Source: Pseudochrobactrum sp. sp1633 (GTDB lineage: Bacteria > Pseudomonadota > Alphaproteobacteria > Rhizobiales > Rhizobiaceae). Taken from it: a stretch of DNA of 64,000 nucleotides. Location: assembly GCF_030376605.1 (NCBI RefSeq), contig NZ_JARRAE010000004.1:1-64000 (forward strand), given 5' to 3'. Position 1 is the stretch's first letter; every line of letters begins with the position of its first letter. The position numbers and the translations under genes are program-made. Below are positions 18,163 to 26,729 of this stretch, piece by piece. The notes beneath the pieces were generated by a model. It was not told the origin of the DNA. It searched no databases and saw only the letters and a program-made list of their open reading frames with translations.

Positions 18163-20028
18163 TTAATCGTCATCGTCAGAATCGCCGCTATCCACACCCG
18201 GATCCGGCATTTGCATTTCCAGCTCAGTGTCGTCATCCGGCGTGGTGATACGCACGTCGATGATTTTCGCACCCGGAAATTTGGCAAGAATCGCAGCCAC
18301 ATCTGGATCAGCGCGGGCATCTGTCACCAGTTCCTCGCGCCGTGCAGTTTCAACTTCAGCTACGGTCTGGCCGCCACCGTCACGGGCGACTGAGACCATC
18401 CAGCGTTCGCCCGTCCAGTCCAGCAAGCGCTGCGACATATCCGTGGCCAGCGTTTTCGGCGCATGTTCGGTCAGTGCAATTTCCATACGGTTCTGCCCGA
18501 TGGAAACCAGACGCACAAAGTTTTTAACCAGCACTTTAAACTGCAGATCGCGCTTATTGCCCGCCAGATTGACAATATCATTCAGGTCACGAATGCGTAC
18601 TGATGCCTGCTCAACGGAAGGCTTTGGTTCTGCAACGGCTTGCGGTTGAATGACTGTCTGTGCAGCAGGCTCTGCAAGCCGAAGAGCGGCACCGCCATTA
18701 GTCTGGCGCTGCATCATCTGACCGGAAACCGCATCAGCAGACGCATAGGCTGTTGCGCCGCCACCGGAACCATTCCCGCCACCACCTTGCGGAGCAGATG
18801 GGGCAGAGCTGCCACCAGTCTGGCCATTGGCAATGGCTTTCAGCGCTTCATCCAGTGTCGGCAGATCAGCAGAATGCGCTAAACGGATCAGCAACATTTC
18901 TGCCGCCTGAACCGGACGCGATGAGGTCTCCACCTCATGAATACCCTTGAGCAACATCTGCCAGCAACGCGACAGCGCACGGATAGGCAATGTTTTGGCA
19001 AATTCCGCCCCACGCATACGCTCGTCTTCCGAGAGCGACATATCCTGTGCCACTTCCGGTGTGAAACGCAGACGCGTAACCAGATGGTTGAAATCCGCCA
19101 GATCGCTCAGCACGACCGAAGGATCGGCACCCACGTCATATTGCGCGCGGAATTCTTTCAAAACGCCTGCCACATCACCGCGCATCAGCATTTCAAACAG
19201 ATCGATAATACGCGCACGGTCGGCAAGACCGAGCATTTCACGCACAGTCTGGCTGTCGACTGTGCCGTTACCATGCGCAATCGCCTGATCGAGAATCGAA
19301 AGGCTGTCGCGCGCAGAACCTTCACCGGCACGTGCAATCATCGCCAGCGCTGTGTCATCAGCCTGCACATTTTCAAGGCCGGTGATCTTGCGCAGCAGGC
19401 TGGTCAGCGTGCCGGATTCAATACGGCGCAGATCAAAACGCTGACAGCGCGACAGCACCGTAATCGGCACTTTACGGATTTCTGTTGTCGCGAAAATGAA
19501 TTTCACATGCGGCGGCGGCTCTTCCAAAGTCTTCAGCAGGCCGTTGAAGGCCTGATTGGAGAGCATGTGCACTTCGTCGATGATATAGACTTTGTAACGG
19601 GCAGAAACCGGACGGTAGCGCACCTGTTCAATAATCTCACGGATATCATCAATACCGGTATGCGAGGCAGCATCCATCTCGATCACATCGACATGACGGC
19701 CTTCCATAATCGCCTGACAATGCTCGCCCAGTTCTGTGAGATGCACACTCGGCTGATCAATTGTATCTGTTTTATAGTTCAGGCCGCGCGCCAGAATACG
19801 CGCCGTTGTGGTCTTACCCACCCCGCGCACACCGGTCAGCATCCATGCCTGCGCAATGCGTCCTGCTTCAAAAGCATTGGTCAAGGTGCGCACCATCGGC
19901 TCCTGACCATAAAGATCATCGAAATTCTGCGGGCGGTATTTACGGGCGAGAACGCGATAGGCGTTGTCTGCCGGTTTATTGTCCATGGATTTCGCTCGCT
20001 CCTTCAGATCCGACTTTTTAAAAGCCAT
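18163..20028 (-). CDS. dnaX: DNA polymerase III subunits gamma and tau
   Basis: Clamp-loader ATPase of 621 residues. The P-loop GVRGVGKTTT is at 66-75, the DEVH box follows in YIIDEVHMLSNQ, and the sensor 1 region is TTEIRKVPITVLSRCQRFDLR with SRC. In E. coli this protein has a zinc module of four Cys; here the segment reads LNYKTDTIDQPSVHLTELGEHC, with only one Cys left, as is common in alphaproteobacteria. Gly- and acid-rich linkers precede the C-terminal tau part, and the tail ends in an acidic stretch. I saw no clear slippery frameshift site. The SRP RNA lies just upstream on the same strand. Confidence 0.96.
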   Translation of the reverse strand: MAFKKSDLKERAKSMDNKPADNAYRVLARKYRPQNFDDLYGQEPMVRTLTNAFEAGRIAQAWMLTGVRGVGKTTTARILARGLNYKTDTIDQPSVHLTELGEHCQAIMEGRHVDVIEMDAASHTGIDDIREIIEQVRYRPVSARYKVYIIDEVHMLSNQAFNGLLKTLEEPPPHVKFIFATTEIRKVPITVLSRCQRFDLRRIESGTLTSLLRKITGLENVQADDTALAMIARAGEGSARDSLSILDQAIAHGNGTVDSQTVREMLGLADRARIIDLFEMLMRGDVAGVLKEFRAQYDVGADPSVVLSDLADFNHLVTRLRFTPEVAQDMSLSEDERMRGAEFAKTLPIRALSRCWQMLLKGIHEVETSSRPVQAAEMLLIRLAHSADLPTLDEALKAIANGQTGGSSAPSAPQGGGGNGSGGGATAYASADAVSGQMMQRQTNGGAALRLAEPAAQTVIQPQAVAEPKPSVEQASVRIRDLNDIVNLAGNKRDLQFKVLVKNFVRLVSIGQNRMEIALTEHAPKTLATDMSQRLLDWTGERWMVSVARDGGGQTVAEVETARREELVTDARADPDVAAILAKFPGAKIIDVRITTPDDDTELEMQMPDPGVDSGDSDDDD

Positions 20029-20135
20029 TCTGCTGTAGCACAGATCATCAGCCTATTGAAAACAGAAAGCGGCCTGACGGAAAAACCTTGCGGCTTTCAG
20101 TGAACAACTATCTTGATTTTAAAAAGGAAAAAAGT

Positions 20136-20231
20136 GGGAGGCTGGCACGATGACCCGTGCCGAGCTCGTTAGGGCTGCTTCCTTCCGGACCTGACCCGGT
20201 TGGCGAGTGGTACGTCCACCACCAACCTCCC
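20136..20231 (-). ncRNA. ffs: Signal recognition particle RNA (4.5S, small bacterial type)
   Basis: The reverse complement contains the universal domain IV core GTCAGGTCCGGAAGGAAGCA with the GGAA tetraloop, and GGGAGG at the 5' end pairs with CCTCCC at the 3' end. It binds Ffh to target membrane proteins. On the minus strand a T-rich stretch (CTTTTTTCC) follows the 3' end as terminator. It stands upstream of dnaX. Confidence 0.95.
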
Positions 20232-20399
20232 GCGCTTCATATCGGAAATTTATGCGCAAAATGCAAGGCTCAAAAGAACCGGGATAAAAAAATATAAATT
20301 ATTTTCACGCATTTTATGTTTGAATAGTTCCAGACTACCAGAAATTTGCTTCTGAACCCTGTCCGGTAAAGATAAAATCCTCACAAAAGGCACCGCATC

Positions 20400-20810
20400 A
20401 TGCCAGATTTCGCCCTTGATCAACGTCTGCAAAATGACTGCTTTCCTATTGGCCCGCTCGGCTTGTGCCAATTGCTGCTGATGAATGACAAACGCTGGCC
20501 GTGGCTGATCCTCGTGCCGCAGCGCGACAGTAAATCGGAAATTCATGAGCTGACACCATTGGATCAGACCATGCTCAGCTTTGAAACCTCTATGGTTGCA
20601 GAAGCGATGAAAGAGGCAACGGGTTGTGAAAAGATCAACAGCGGAGCGCTCGGCAATATTGTCCGCCAGCTGCATATTCACATCATTGCCCGCAATAGCG
20701 GTGATGCGGCATGGCCGGGCCCGGTCTGGGGACATGGCACACGCGAACCTTATACCGAGGAAGAAGCGCATCAGCTGATCAGTGATCTGCGCGCGCGCCT
20801 TTCAGCCTGA
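20400..20810 (+). CDS. HIT-family hydrolase
   Basis: The 136-residue protein has the histidine triad region as QLHIHIIAR, so the third His of the HxHxH pattern is replaced by Ile, seen in a common proteobacterial subgroup (NIVRQLH, WPGPVWG). HIT proteins cleave or transfer nucleotides such as Ap4A or AMP-lysine; the substrate here is unknown. It lies 13 bases before the NADH pyrophosphatase gene and is probably co-transcribed. Confidence 0.85.
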   Translation: MPDFALDQRLQNDCFPIGPLGLCQLLLMNDKRWPWLILVPQRDSKSEIHELTPLDQTMLSFETSMVAEAMKEATGCEKINSGALGNIVRQLHIHIIARNSGDAAWPGPVWGHGTREPYTEEEAHQLISDLRARLSA

Positions 20811-20823
20811 GTTTCAGCGCATC

Positions 20824-21798
20824 ATGCTCAAATTTTCTGATACTTCAGACGCGGTGGATTCCAGCAACAAGCTTGGTTTTGCCGGTAGAACACTTGATCC
20901 GCAGGCCGAGAAACGCGATGAATCCAGCTTGGCCAAAGCGCTGGCCAATCCCGATGCGCAATTTTTGCTGTTTGCTCGTAATAAAATCATTCTGAAACAG
21001 GGCACACCGGAACAACGCGCTTTGTTCAGTCATGCGGAAATGCGTACTCTGCAAGGGGATGCGGATTTGACCGGCAAGGAAAATCTGATCCTGCTGGGGG
21101 AAGCGGAGGGCATTGCCTATCTTGCACTGGACACTGATCTCGCCCCAGAAGCACTCACCCTCCCGTTTGAAGCTTCAGAATATCGCACACTATATACGCA
21201 TAATTTGTTGAGTCCTGCACTCAGCGGCATGATTGCTCAAGGTGCGGCTCTTCTTGCATGGCATAAAACGCACCGCTTTTGCGGGCGTTGCGGCCAGCAA
21301 ACGGAAATGCGGATCGGCGGTTTCAAGCGGGTTTGCACGAGCTGCAATGCAGAGCATTTTCCGCGCACTGATCCGGTGGTGATCATGCTGGTTACGCATA
21401 AATCGGCGGCCGGAGATCATTGCCTGTTGGCACGCGGTGCGCATTTTGCCCCGCTGACCTATTCCTGCCTTGCGGGTTTTGTGGAACCGGGTGAGACGAT
21501 TGAAAATGCCGTGCGCAGAGAAGTGCGTGAAGAATCCGGCCTGCCTGTCGGACAGGTCACCTATCATGCCAGCCAGCCTTGGCCGTTTCCCTATTCTCTA
21601 ATGATCGGCTGTTTTGCGCAGAGTTTTTCCGATGAACTGAACCTCGACCAAGATGAGTTGGAAGATGGTCGCTGGTTTACCCGTGAAGAAGCGAGAGCCA
21701 TGCTGGACAACAACCATGATCAGGGTCTGCGTACCCCGCCTGCCGGTGCCATCGCAAGCGCGCTGATCCGACATTGGGTAGAAAATCCTGACAAATAA
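20824..21798 (+). CDS. nudC: NAD+ diphosphatase (NudC-type Nudix hydrolase)
   Basis: The 324-residue protein carries an N-terminal NADH-PPase domain, a zinc ribbon (CGRCG and CTSC around 155-180) and a Nudix box GFVEPGETIENAVRREVREESG-type core with the downstream SQPWPFPYSLMIG motif that marks NAD(H) specificity. It cleaves NADH or removes NAD caps from RNA. I chose the ATG at 20824; a GTG 42 bases upstream is in frame but lies inside the HIT gene. A bidirectional terminator follows. Confidence 0.93.
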   Translation: MLKFSDTSDAVDSSNKLGFAGRTLDPQAEKRDESSLAKALANPDAQFLLFARNKIILKQGTPEQRALFSHAEMRTLQGDADLTGKENLILLGEAEGIAYLALDTDLAPEALTLPFEASEYRTLYTHNLLSPALSGMIAQGAALLAWHKTHRFCGRCGQQTEMRIGGFKRVCTSCNAEHFPRTDPVVIMLVTHKSAAGDHCLLARGAHFAPLTYSCLAGFVEPGETIENAVRREVREESGLPVGQVTYHASQPWPFPYSLMIGCFAQSFSDELNLDQDELEDGRWFTREEARAMLDNNHDQGLRTPPAGAIASALIRHWVENPDK

Positions 21799-21826
21799 AA
21801 AACGCCGGATTGCTCCGGCGCTTTTT
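21797..21826. terminator. Bidirectional terminator between nudC and pheA
   Basis: CGCCGGA pairs with TCCGGCG around TTGC. A-run before and T-run after make it work in both directions for the convergent genes. Confidence 0.9.
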
Positions 21827-21845
21827 CAATCTGTTAAAATTGGTT

Positions 21846-22712
21846 TTACTCAGCTGCAAGCAATTGCTTGCGGTTCTCACTACCCGGATAAACGCCGACA
21901 ATACGCACTTCCTTGGTGAAGAATGCCAGTTCTTCCAGCGCGAGCTGCACGGAGCGATCATCCGGATGACCTTCAATATCCGCATAGAACTGCGTGGCTA
22001 TGAAAGTGCCGCCAATCTGATAGCTTTCCAGCTTGGTCATGTTGATGCCGTTGGTGGCAAAACCGCCCATAGCCTTATAGAGCGCTGCAGGCACGTTGCG
22101 CACGCGGAACACAAACGTCGTCACCATCAGTTCATCCGGTGACTGGCGCGGTGCCCATTGCTCCTGTTTGGACAGAACGACAAAGCGTGTAATATTATTT
22201 TCCGCGTCTTCGACATTCTTCTGCAAAATCTCCAGACCGTAGAGTTCTGCTGCCAGAAACGGTGCCAGAGCAGCCTTGCTCTTGTCGCCCATTTCGGCCA
22301 CCTGACGGGCAGCACCGGCAGTATCACCGGCAATGACCGGCTTCCAACCATTGCCGCGAATGACTTTACGGCATTGCCCCAGCGCATGAATATGACTGTG
22401 AACGCTCTTAATCTCTTCCATTTTTGTGCCCGGCAGCACCATTAGCTGGAAATGGATCGGCAGAAAATATTCGCCGATAATATGCAACCGCGACTCAGGC
22501 AAAAGGTGATGAATATCCGCGACGCGACCGGCCAGTGTGTTTTCGATCGGAATCATCGCCAGATCGGCTTCACCATTTTCAACGGCATTAAATGCGTCTT
22601 CAAAGGTTGCACATGGCAGCGGCTCCATTGTCGGAAACATATTGCGGCAGGCCGTGTCGGAATTTGCTCCCGGTTCACCCTGAAACGCTATTTTATTGGT
22701 CTTCGCTGCCAT
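21846..22712 (-). CDS. pheA: Prephenate dehydratase
   Basis: Makes phenylpyruvate from prephenate for phenylalanine synthesis. The 288-residue protein has the two-lobed dehydratase part (IAFQGEPGANSD, MIPIENTLAGRV, and NNITRFVVLS around 180) and a C-terminal ACT domain (MTKLESYQIGGTF) for Phe feedback. No chorismate mutase domain is fused, unlike E. coli PheA. The next gene upstream on this strand is kdsB, 51 bases away. Confidence 0.95.
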   Translation of the reverse strand: MAAKTNKIAFQGEPGANSDTACRNMFPTMEPLPCATFEDAFNAVENGEADLAMIPIENTLAGRVADIHHLLPESRLHIIGEYFLPIHFQLMVLPGTKMEEIKSVHSHIHALGQCRKVIRGNGWKPVIAGDTAGAARQVAEMGDKSKAALAPFLAAELYGLEILQKNVEDAENNITRFVVLSKQEQWAPRQSPDELMVTTFVFRVRNVPAALYKAMGGFATNGINMTKLESYQIGGTFIATQFYADIEGHPDDRSVQLALEELAFFTKEVRIVGVYPGSENRKQLLAAE

Positions 22713-22763
22713 TTTTGGTGCCTTTGACTATTTTATTAAATGCTTATCTGTTTTTCCCGAAAC

Positions 22764-23507
22764 TCAGCGTGACAGAAACTGCCGCGCCTTTTCCAGATCT
22801 TCCGGTGTATCCACACCGAGCGGAAAGGATTGAACCACTTCCACATCGATTCGCATACCCGCCTCCAGAGCACGCAGTTGTTCGAGTTTTTCACGCAGTT
22901 CCAGTGTGGACGGCCCTAATGCGACAAATTTCTCCAGTGCGGAGCGGCGATAGGCGTAAAGACCGATATGGTGATAAAGCGGGCCATCACCATAAGGTGC
23001 AGTGGCGCGGGTGAAATAGAGCGCCCGCAGTTTATTGGCACCATTCAACGGCGAACCAACGATCTTCACAACATTCGGATTGGTCTTTTCCTTCTCGTCA
23101 GTAATCTCAACGCCAAGGGTCGCAATATCCGCAGGACCATCAATCAGTGGCTGCAAAGCTGTTTTGATCAGCGCCGGATCAATGGTCGGCAGGTCCCCCT
23201 GCACATTGATCACCGCATCAAATTCTTCATTTTGATCAATAGCTTGAAGCGCTTCATAAATTCTGTCTGAACCTGATTCATGGTCACCGCGGGTCATGAC
23301 AGCTTCAAGTCCGTGGGCTTCCACAGCTGCTTTAATCTCGGTACTGTCAGTTGCAACAACAACGCGTCCCAGCCCCGATGCCTGTGCACGTTCTGCCACA
23401 TGAACGATCATCGGCTTTCCGGCAATATCGGCCAGAGGCTTGCCGGGAAGACGCGTGGAGGCCATACGGGCGGGGATCAGGATCAGCGATTTAAATGGCT
23501 TAGACAT
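22764..23507 (-). CDS. kdsB: 3-deoxy-manno-octulosonate cytidylyltransferase
   Basis: Activates KDO as CMP-KDO for lipopolysaccharide inner core. The 247-residue protein has the nucleotide-binding start [31 protein letters not shown] and the C-terminal [16 protein letters not shown]. kdsB-pheA adjacency is common in Rhizobiales. Divergent from the cytochrome gene across about 180 bases, which hold a GGAGGG-CG-ACCCTCC-type dyad near 23612. Confidence 0.96.
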   Translation of the reverse strand: MSKPFKSLILIPARMASTRLPGKPLADIAGKPMIVHVAERAQASGLGRVVVATDSTEIKAAVEAHGLEAVMTRGDHESGSDRIYEALQAIDQNEEFDAVINVQGDLPTIDPALIKTALQPLIDGPADIATLGVEITDEKEKTNPNVVKIVGSPLNGANKLRALYFTRATAPYGDGPLYHHIGLYAYRRSALEKFVALGPSTLELREKLEQLRALEAGMRIDVEVVQSFPLGVDTPEDLEKARQFLSR

Positions 23508-23688
23508 GGCTACTCATCCGAAAGTGTCAAAAAGTCACGGGTACTGCTGTTCTTATAGGTGTTGCCAGCGCCAAGCAAAAGACCTAGTTTCCGGCGAAAG
23601 TCAGTAATGGAGGGCGACCCTCCCCTAAGACGTATCAACTAATACCGCCAAGTAAAAGGCGTTGGGGAAGAGGAGCGCTAGCGGCCAC

Positions 23689-24369
23689 ATGGAATCGTCT
23701 CAATCCAACAAGTTTATCATGGCTTTTCTGGCCACAGTTTTTGTCGTTATGACCATCGGTATTTCTTCCGATGCGATTTTCTCGACAGCACATCCTGAAA
23801 AAGCCGGTTATGAAATCGCAGCTGCTGAAAGCGGCGCACCGGCAGCCGGTGGCAAAGAAGCCGCTGTTGCTGTTCCGATTGCAACATTGCTGGCAACAGC
23901 TGATCCTGCACGCGGTGCAACAGTGTTCAAACGCTGTGCGGCCTGCCATACCAGTGAAAAAGGCGGCGCTAACAAAGTCGGCCCGCATCTCTGGGATGTT
24001 GTGAACCGTCCTGCTGCAACAGTTGAAGGCTTCAGCTATTCCGCTGCGATGAAAGAATTTTCGCAGGGCGGCAAAGAAGTCTGGAATTATGATCACCTCA
24101 ACAAATTCCTGACCTCTCCAAAAGGCTATATCAAAGGCACTGCTATGGGCTTTGCCGGCGACAAAAAAGACAATGAACGTGCAGATCTGATTGCTTATCT
24201 GCGCTCCCTGTCTGACAATCCGGCTCCACTGCCTTCACCGGAAGCTGCTGCTCCTGCAGAAGAAGCAAAACCGGCCGGAGACAAGCCTGCTGAAGCGCCT
24301 GCTGCACCAGCGACAGAAACACCGGCTCCTGCCGCACCGGAAGCACCGGCACCGCAGCCTGCCAACTGA
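23689..24369 (+). CDS. Membrane-anchored cytochrome c (CycM-like)
   Basis: The 226-residue protein has an uncleaved N-terminal membrane segment ([15 protein letters not shown]), a class I cytochrome c domain with heme motif CAACH near 83, the axial Met in GTAMGFAG and a C-terminal Pro/Ala/Glu-rich tail. CycM-type cytochromes pass electrons to aa3 oxidase in Rhizobiales. The ATG at 23689 follows GAGGAGC; a TTG 27 bases earlier is unlikely. Confidence 0.92.
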   Translation: MESSQSNKFIMAFLATVFVVMTIGISSDAIFSTAHPEKAGYEIAAAESGAPAAGGKEAAVAVPIATLLATADPARGATVFKRCAACHTSEKGGANKVGPHLWDVVNRPAATVEGFSYSAAMKEFSQGGKEVWNYDHLNKFLTSPKGYIKGTAMGFAGDKKDNERADLIAYLRSLSDNPAPLPSPEAAAPAEEAKPAGDKPAEAPAAPATETPAPAAPEAPAPQPAN

Positions 24370-24394
24370 TCCTGAAGATCAGCACCTGATCATC

Positions 24395-24424
24395 AAGCCG
24401 GGCTCAATGCCCGGCTTTTATTTT
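24395..24424 (+). terminator. Terminator after the cytochrome c gene
   Basis: AAGCCGGGC and GCCCGGCTT pair around TCAAT, followed by TTTATTTT. It precedes the start of the next gene by 15 bases, so that gene may be read by partial read-through or its own promoter. Confidence 0.85.
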
Positions 24425-24438
24425 GAAGGAAATATTTC

Positions 24439-24663
24439 ATGTCTGATGAACCAATTGTACGCGACAGCAACGGCACCCAGCTGCAGGACGGCGACTCCGT
24501 TACGCTCATCAAAGATCTCAAAGTCAAAGGCACATCCGAGACGATCAAGCGTGGCACGCTGGTGAAAAACATTCACCTGAACGGCCGCGACGGTGAGGTT
24601 GAGTGCAACACCAAACAGGTAAAAGGTCTGGTTCTGAAAACGGAATTCGTCAAAAAAGCCTGA
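24439..24663 (+). CDS. PhnA/YjdM C-terminal domain protein
   Basis: A 74-residue protein equivalent to only the C-terminal half of E. coli YjdM: VRDSNGTQLQDGDSVTLIKDLKVKG and LKTEFVKKA align with it. The N-terminal zinc ribbon of YjdM is missing. The family was named for phosphonate use, but that role is disputed and not supported here. GAAGGAAA gives a ribosome binding site. Confidence 0.85.
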   Translation: MSDEPIVRDSNGTQLQDGDSVTLIKDLKVKGTSETIKRGTLVKNIHLNGRDGEVECNTKQVKGLVLKTEFVKKA

Positions 24664-24787
24664 TCATTACAAAGATTTAATTCGCCACTCCTGAATTTTG
24701 CTCTGCTTTTGCCCGCTTTCCCTTTTAATTAATGCGGGGATCATTAAAGTGTTAGCATTATATGCGAGCAGAATATGGGGTGGCGAA

Positions 24788-26638
24788 TTGAAAACAGCAT
24801 TGCGGATTATGCTTATTGCGGGATTGAGCCTGAGCAGTCATCTGGCATCAGCTCAGGATAAAGCTCCCGACAATGCTCTGCCGTGGCGTCACGCTAACAG
24901 CCTTACAGGCGAGCCTAAATATCCTGAAGGCTTCAAGCACTATGACTATGTCAATCCGCAGGCACCCAAAGGCGGCACGCTCAATCAGGTTGCTGTCGGC
25001 ACGTTTGACAGTCTGAACCCTTATGTGGTTCAGGGTGTTCCGGCGGCCGGTCTGGCCAATTTCGGCGGTGGCATGCTCTATGACACGCTGATGGACCAGT
25101 CGATGGATCAAAGCTCGACCAACTACGGTCTGGTTGCCGAGGCGATGCAATATCCGGACGATTTTTCCTGGGTAAAATTCCGCCTCAACCCGAAAGCCGC
25201 ATGGCACGACAAAACCCCGATCACTGTTGACGATGTGATCTGGTCATTTGATACGCTGAAAAAACAATCTCCGCTCTATAACCGCTATTATGCCGATGTC
25301 GTAAAAGCGGAGAAGACCGGTGATAATGAAGTCACCTTCACCTTTGACAAAAGCGGCAATCGCGAACTGCCAAGCATTATGGGCGATCTTGTCGTGCTGC
25401 CGAAACATTGGTGGGAAGGCAAAGACAAAAACGGCAAACAGCGTGATATCAGCCGCTCTACGCTGGAAATTCCGCTCGGCTCCAGTGCTTATAAAATTGC
25501 GTCCATGAATCCGGGAAAATCCATTACATGGCAGCGTGTTGACGACTATTGGGCAAAAGACCTGCCGACCCATGTCGGACGCTATAATTTCGATCAGGTG
25601 AAGTACGAGTACTTTCTGAATAATGACGCCACATGGGAAGCCTTCAAAAAAGGCGGTGTCTATGATTACCGTCTGGAAAACATGGCGCAGCGCTGGCAAG
25701 AGCAATATAATTTTCCGGCGGTTGAGCGCGGCGATGTCATCAAAACCAGTTTTCCGTTCCATGCAGCCGGACGCATGCAGGGCACGTTCCTGAATACGCG
25801 AAAAGCTAAATTTCAGGATGTGCGCGTGCGGGAAGCACTCAACTGGGTGTTCGACTTTGAAAGCATGAACCGCCTGTTGTTTTTCAACCAGTATAAGCGG
25901 ATTGAAAGCTATTTCGCCGGCATCGATCTCGCATCTTCTGGCCTGCCGTCGCCGGAAGAACTGAAAATCCTTGAAACAGTGCGCGGAGAAATTCCGGAAG
26001 CTGTTTTCACCAAACCTTATAAATTACCGGTTTTTGACACACCGCAGGCCATGCGCACCAATCTGCGCCATGCCATTGACCTGTTTTCTCAAGCCGGATG
26101 GGTTGTGAAAGACGGTAAGCTCACCAATGACAAAGGCGAGGTCTTCACACTCGAAATTCTGACCGAAAACCCGAATGACGAGCGCGTGGTCAATCCGTTT
26201 ATCAATAATCTGCGCCGCGTCGGTATCAATGCATCCTTACGCGTGGTTGATGATGCGCAATATCAGGCACGGGTCAATGATTTTGATTATGATGCCATCA
26301 TGACCGTGGTTGCGCAAAGCCAGTCTCCCGGCAATGAACAGCGGGAAATGTGGAGCAGCAAATCTGCCGATATGAAAGGCAGTAAAAACTACGCAGGCAT
26401 CAAAAATCCGGCAATCGACAAGCTGGTTGACCGTGTTGTCTATGCCAAAGATCATGATGATCTGGTTACCGCAACACGCGCGCTCGACCGTGTTCTGCTC
26501 TGGAATTATTACACCGTGCCGCAGTGGTACTCAGACAAAATCAATATTGCTTACTGGAACAAGTTTGGCCTGCCGGACAAACAACCGGATTATGCCGGTA
26601 TTGATCCGTTCTCCTGGTGGGTGAAGCCCAAGCCATAA
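24788..26638 (+). CDS. Periplasmic peptide-binding protein of a Yej-type ABC importer (first copy)
   Basis: SBP_bac_5 family binding protein, about 616 residues, with a Sec signal peptide (KTALRIMLIAGLSLSSHLASA). HYDYVNPQAPKGGTLNQ, PDDFSWVKFRLNPKAAWHD and DPFSWW are typical of YejA. It captures peptides (YejABEF takes up microcin C-like compounds and peptides). The start is uncertain: TTG at 24788 or GTG at 24749, both in frame; the open frame begins at 24698. It is the first of five transporter genes and is followed by a second YejA-like gene. Confidence 0.9.
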   Translation: MKTALRIMLIAGLSLSSHLASAQDKAPDNALPWRHANSLTGEPKYPEGFKHYDYVNPQAPKGGTLNQVAVGTFDSLNPYVVQGVPAAGLANFGGGMLYDTLMDQSMDQSSTNYGLVAEAMQYPDDFSWVKFRLNPKAAWHDKTPITVDDVIWSFDTLKKQSPLYNRYYADVVKAEKTGDNEVTFTFDKSGNRELPSIMGDLVVLPKHWWEGKDKNGKQRDISRSTLEIPLGSSAYKIASMNPGKSITWQRVDDYWAKDLPTHVGRYNFDQVKYEYFLNNDATWEAFKKGGVYDYRLENMAQRWQEQYNFPAVERGDVIKTSFPFHAAGRMQGTFLNTRKAKFQDVRVREALNWVFDFESMNRLLFFNQYKRIESYFAGIDLASSGLPSPEELKILETVRGEIPEAVFTKPYKLPVFDTPQAMRTNLRHAIDLFSQAGWVVKDGKLTNDKGEVFTLEILTENPNDERVVNPFINNLRRVGINASLRVVDDAQYQARVNDFDYDAIMTVVAQSQSPGNEQREMWSSKSADMKGSKNYAGIKNPAIDKLVDRVVYAKDHDDLVTATRALDRVLLWNYYTVPQWYSDKINIAYWNKFGLPDKQPDYAGIDPFSWWVKPKP

Positions 26639-26729
26639 ACTGGCTCACTCTGATATGGTCTTGTATTATAGCTCGCAATTTTGTGGCTTTAAGCAAGACT
26701 AGACACCCCTGAAAAACAGGAGAGACACA

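Noticed and set aside
18937-20103. Open frame of 388 codons antisense to dnaX
   Set aside because: It mirrors dnaX and has the odd composition of shadow frames.
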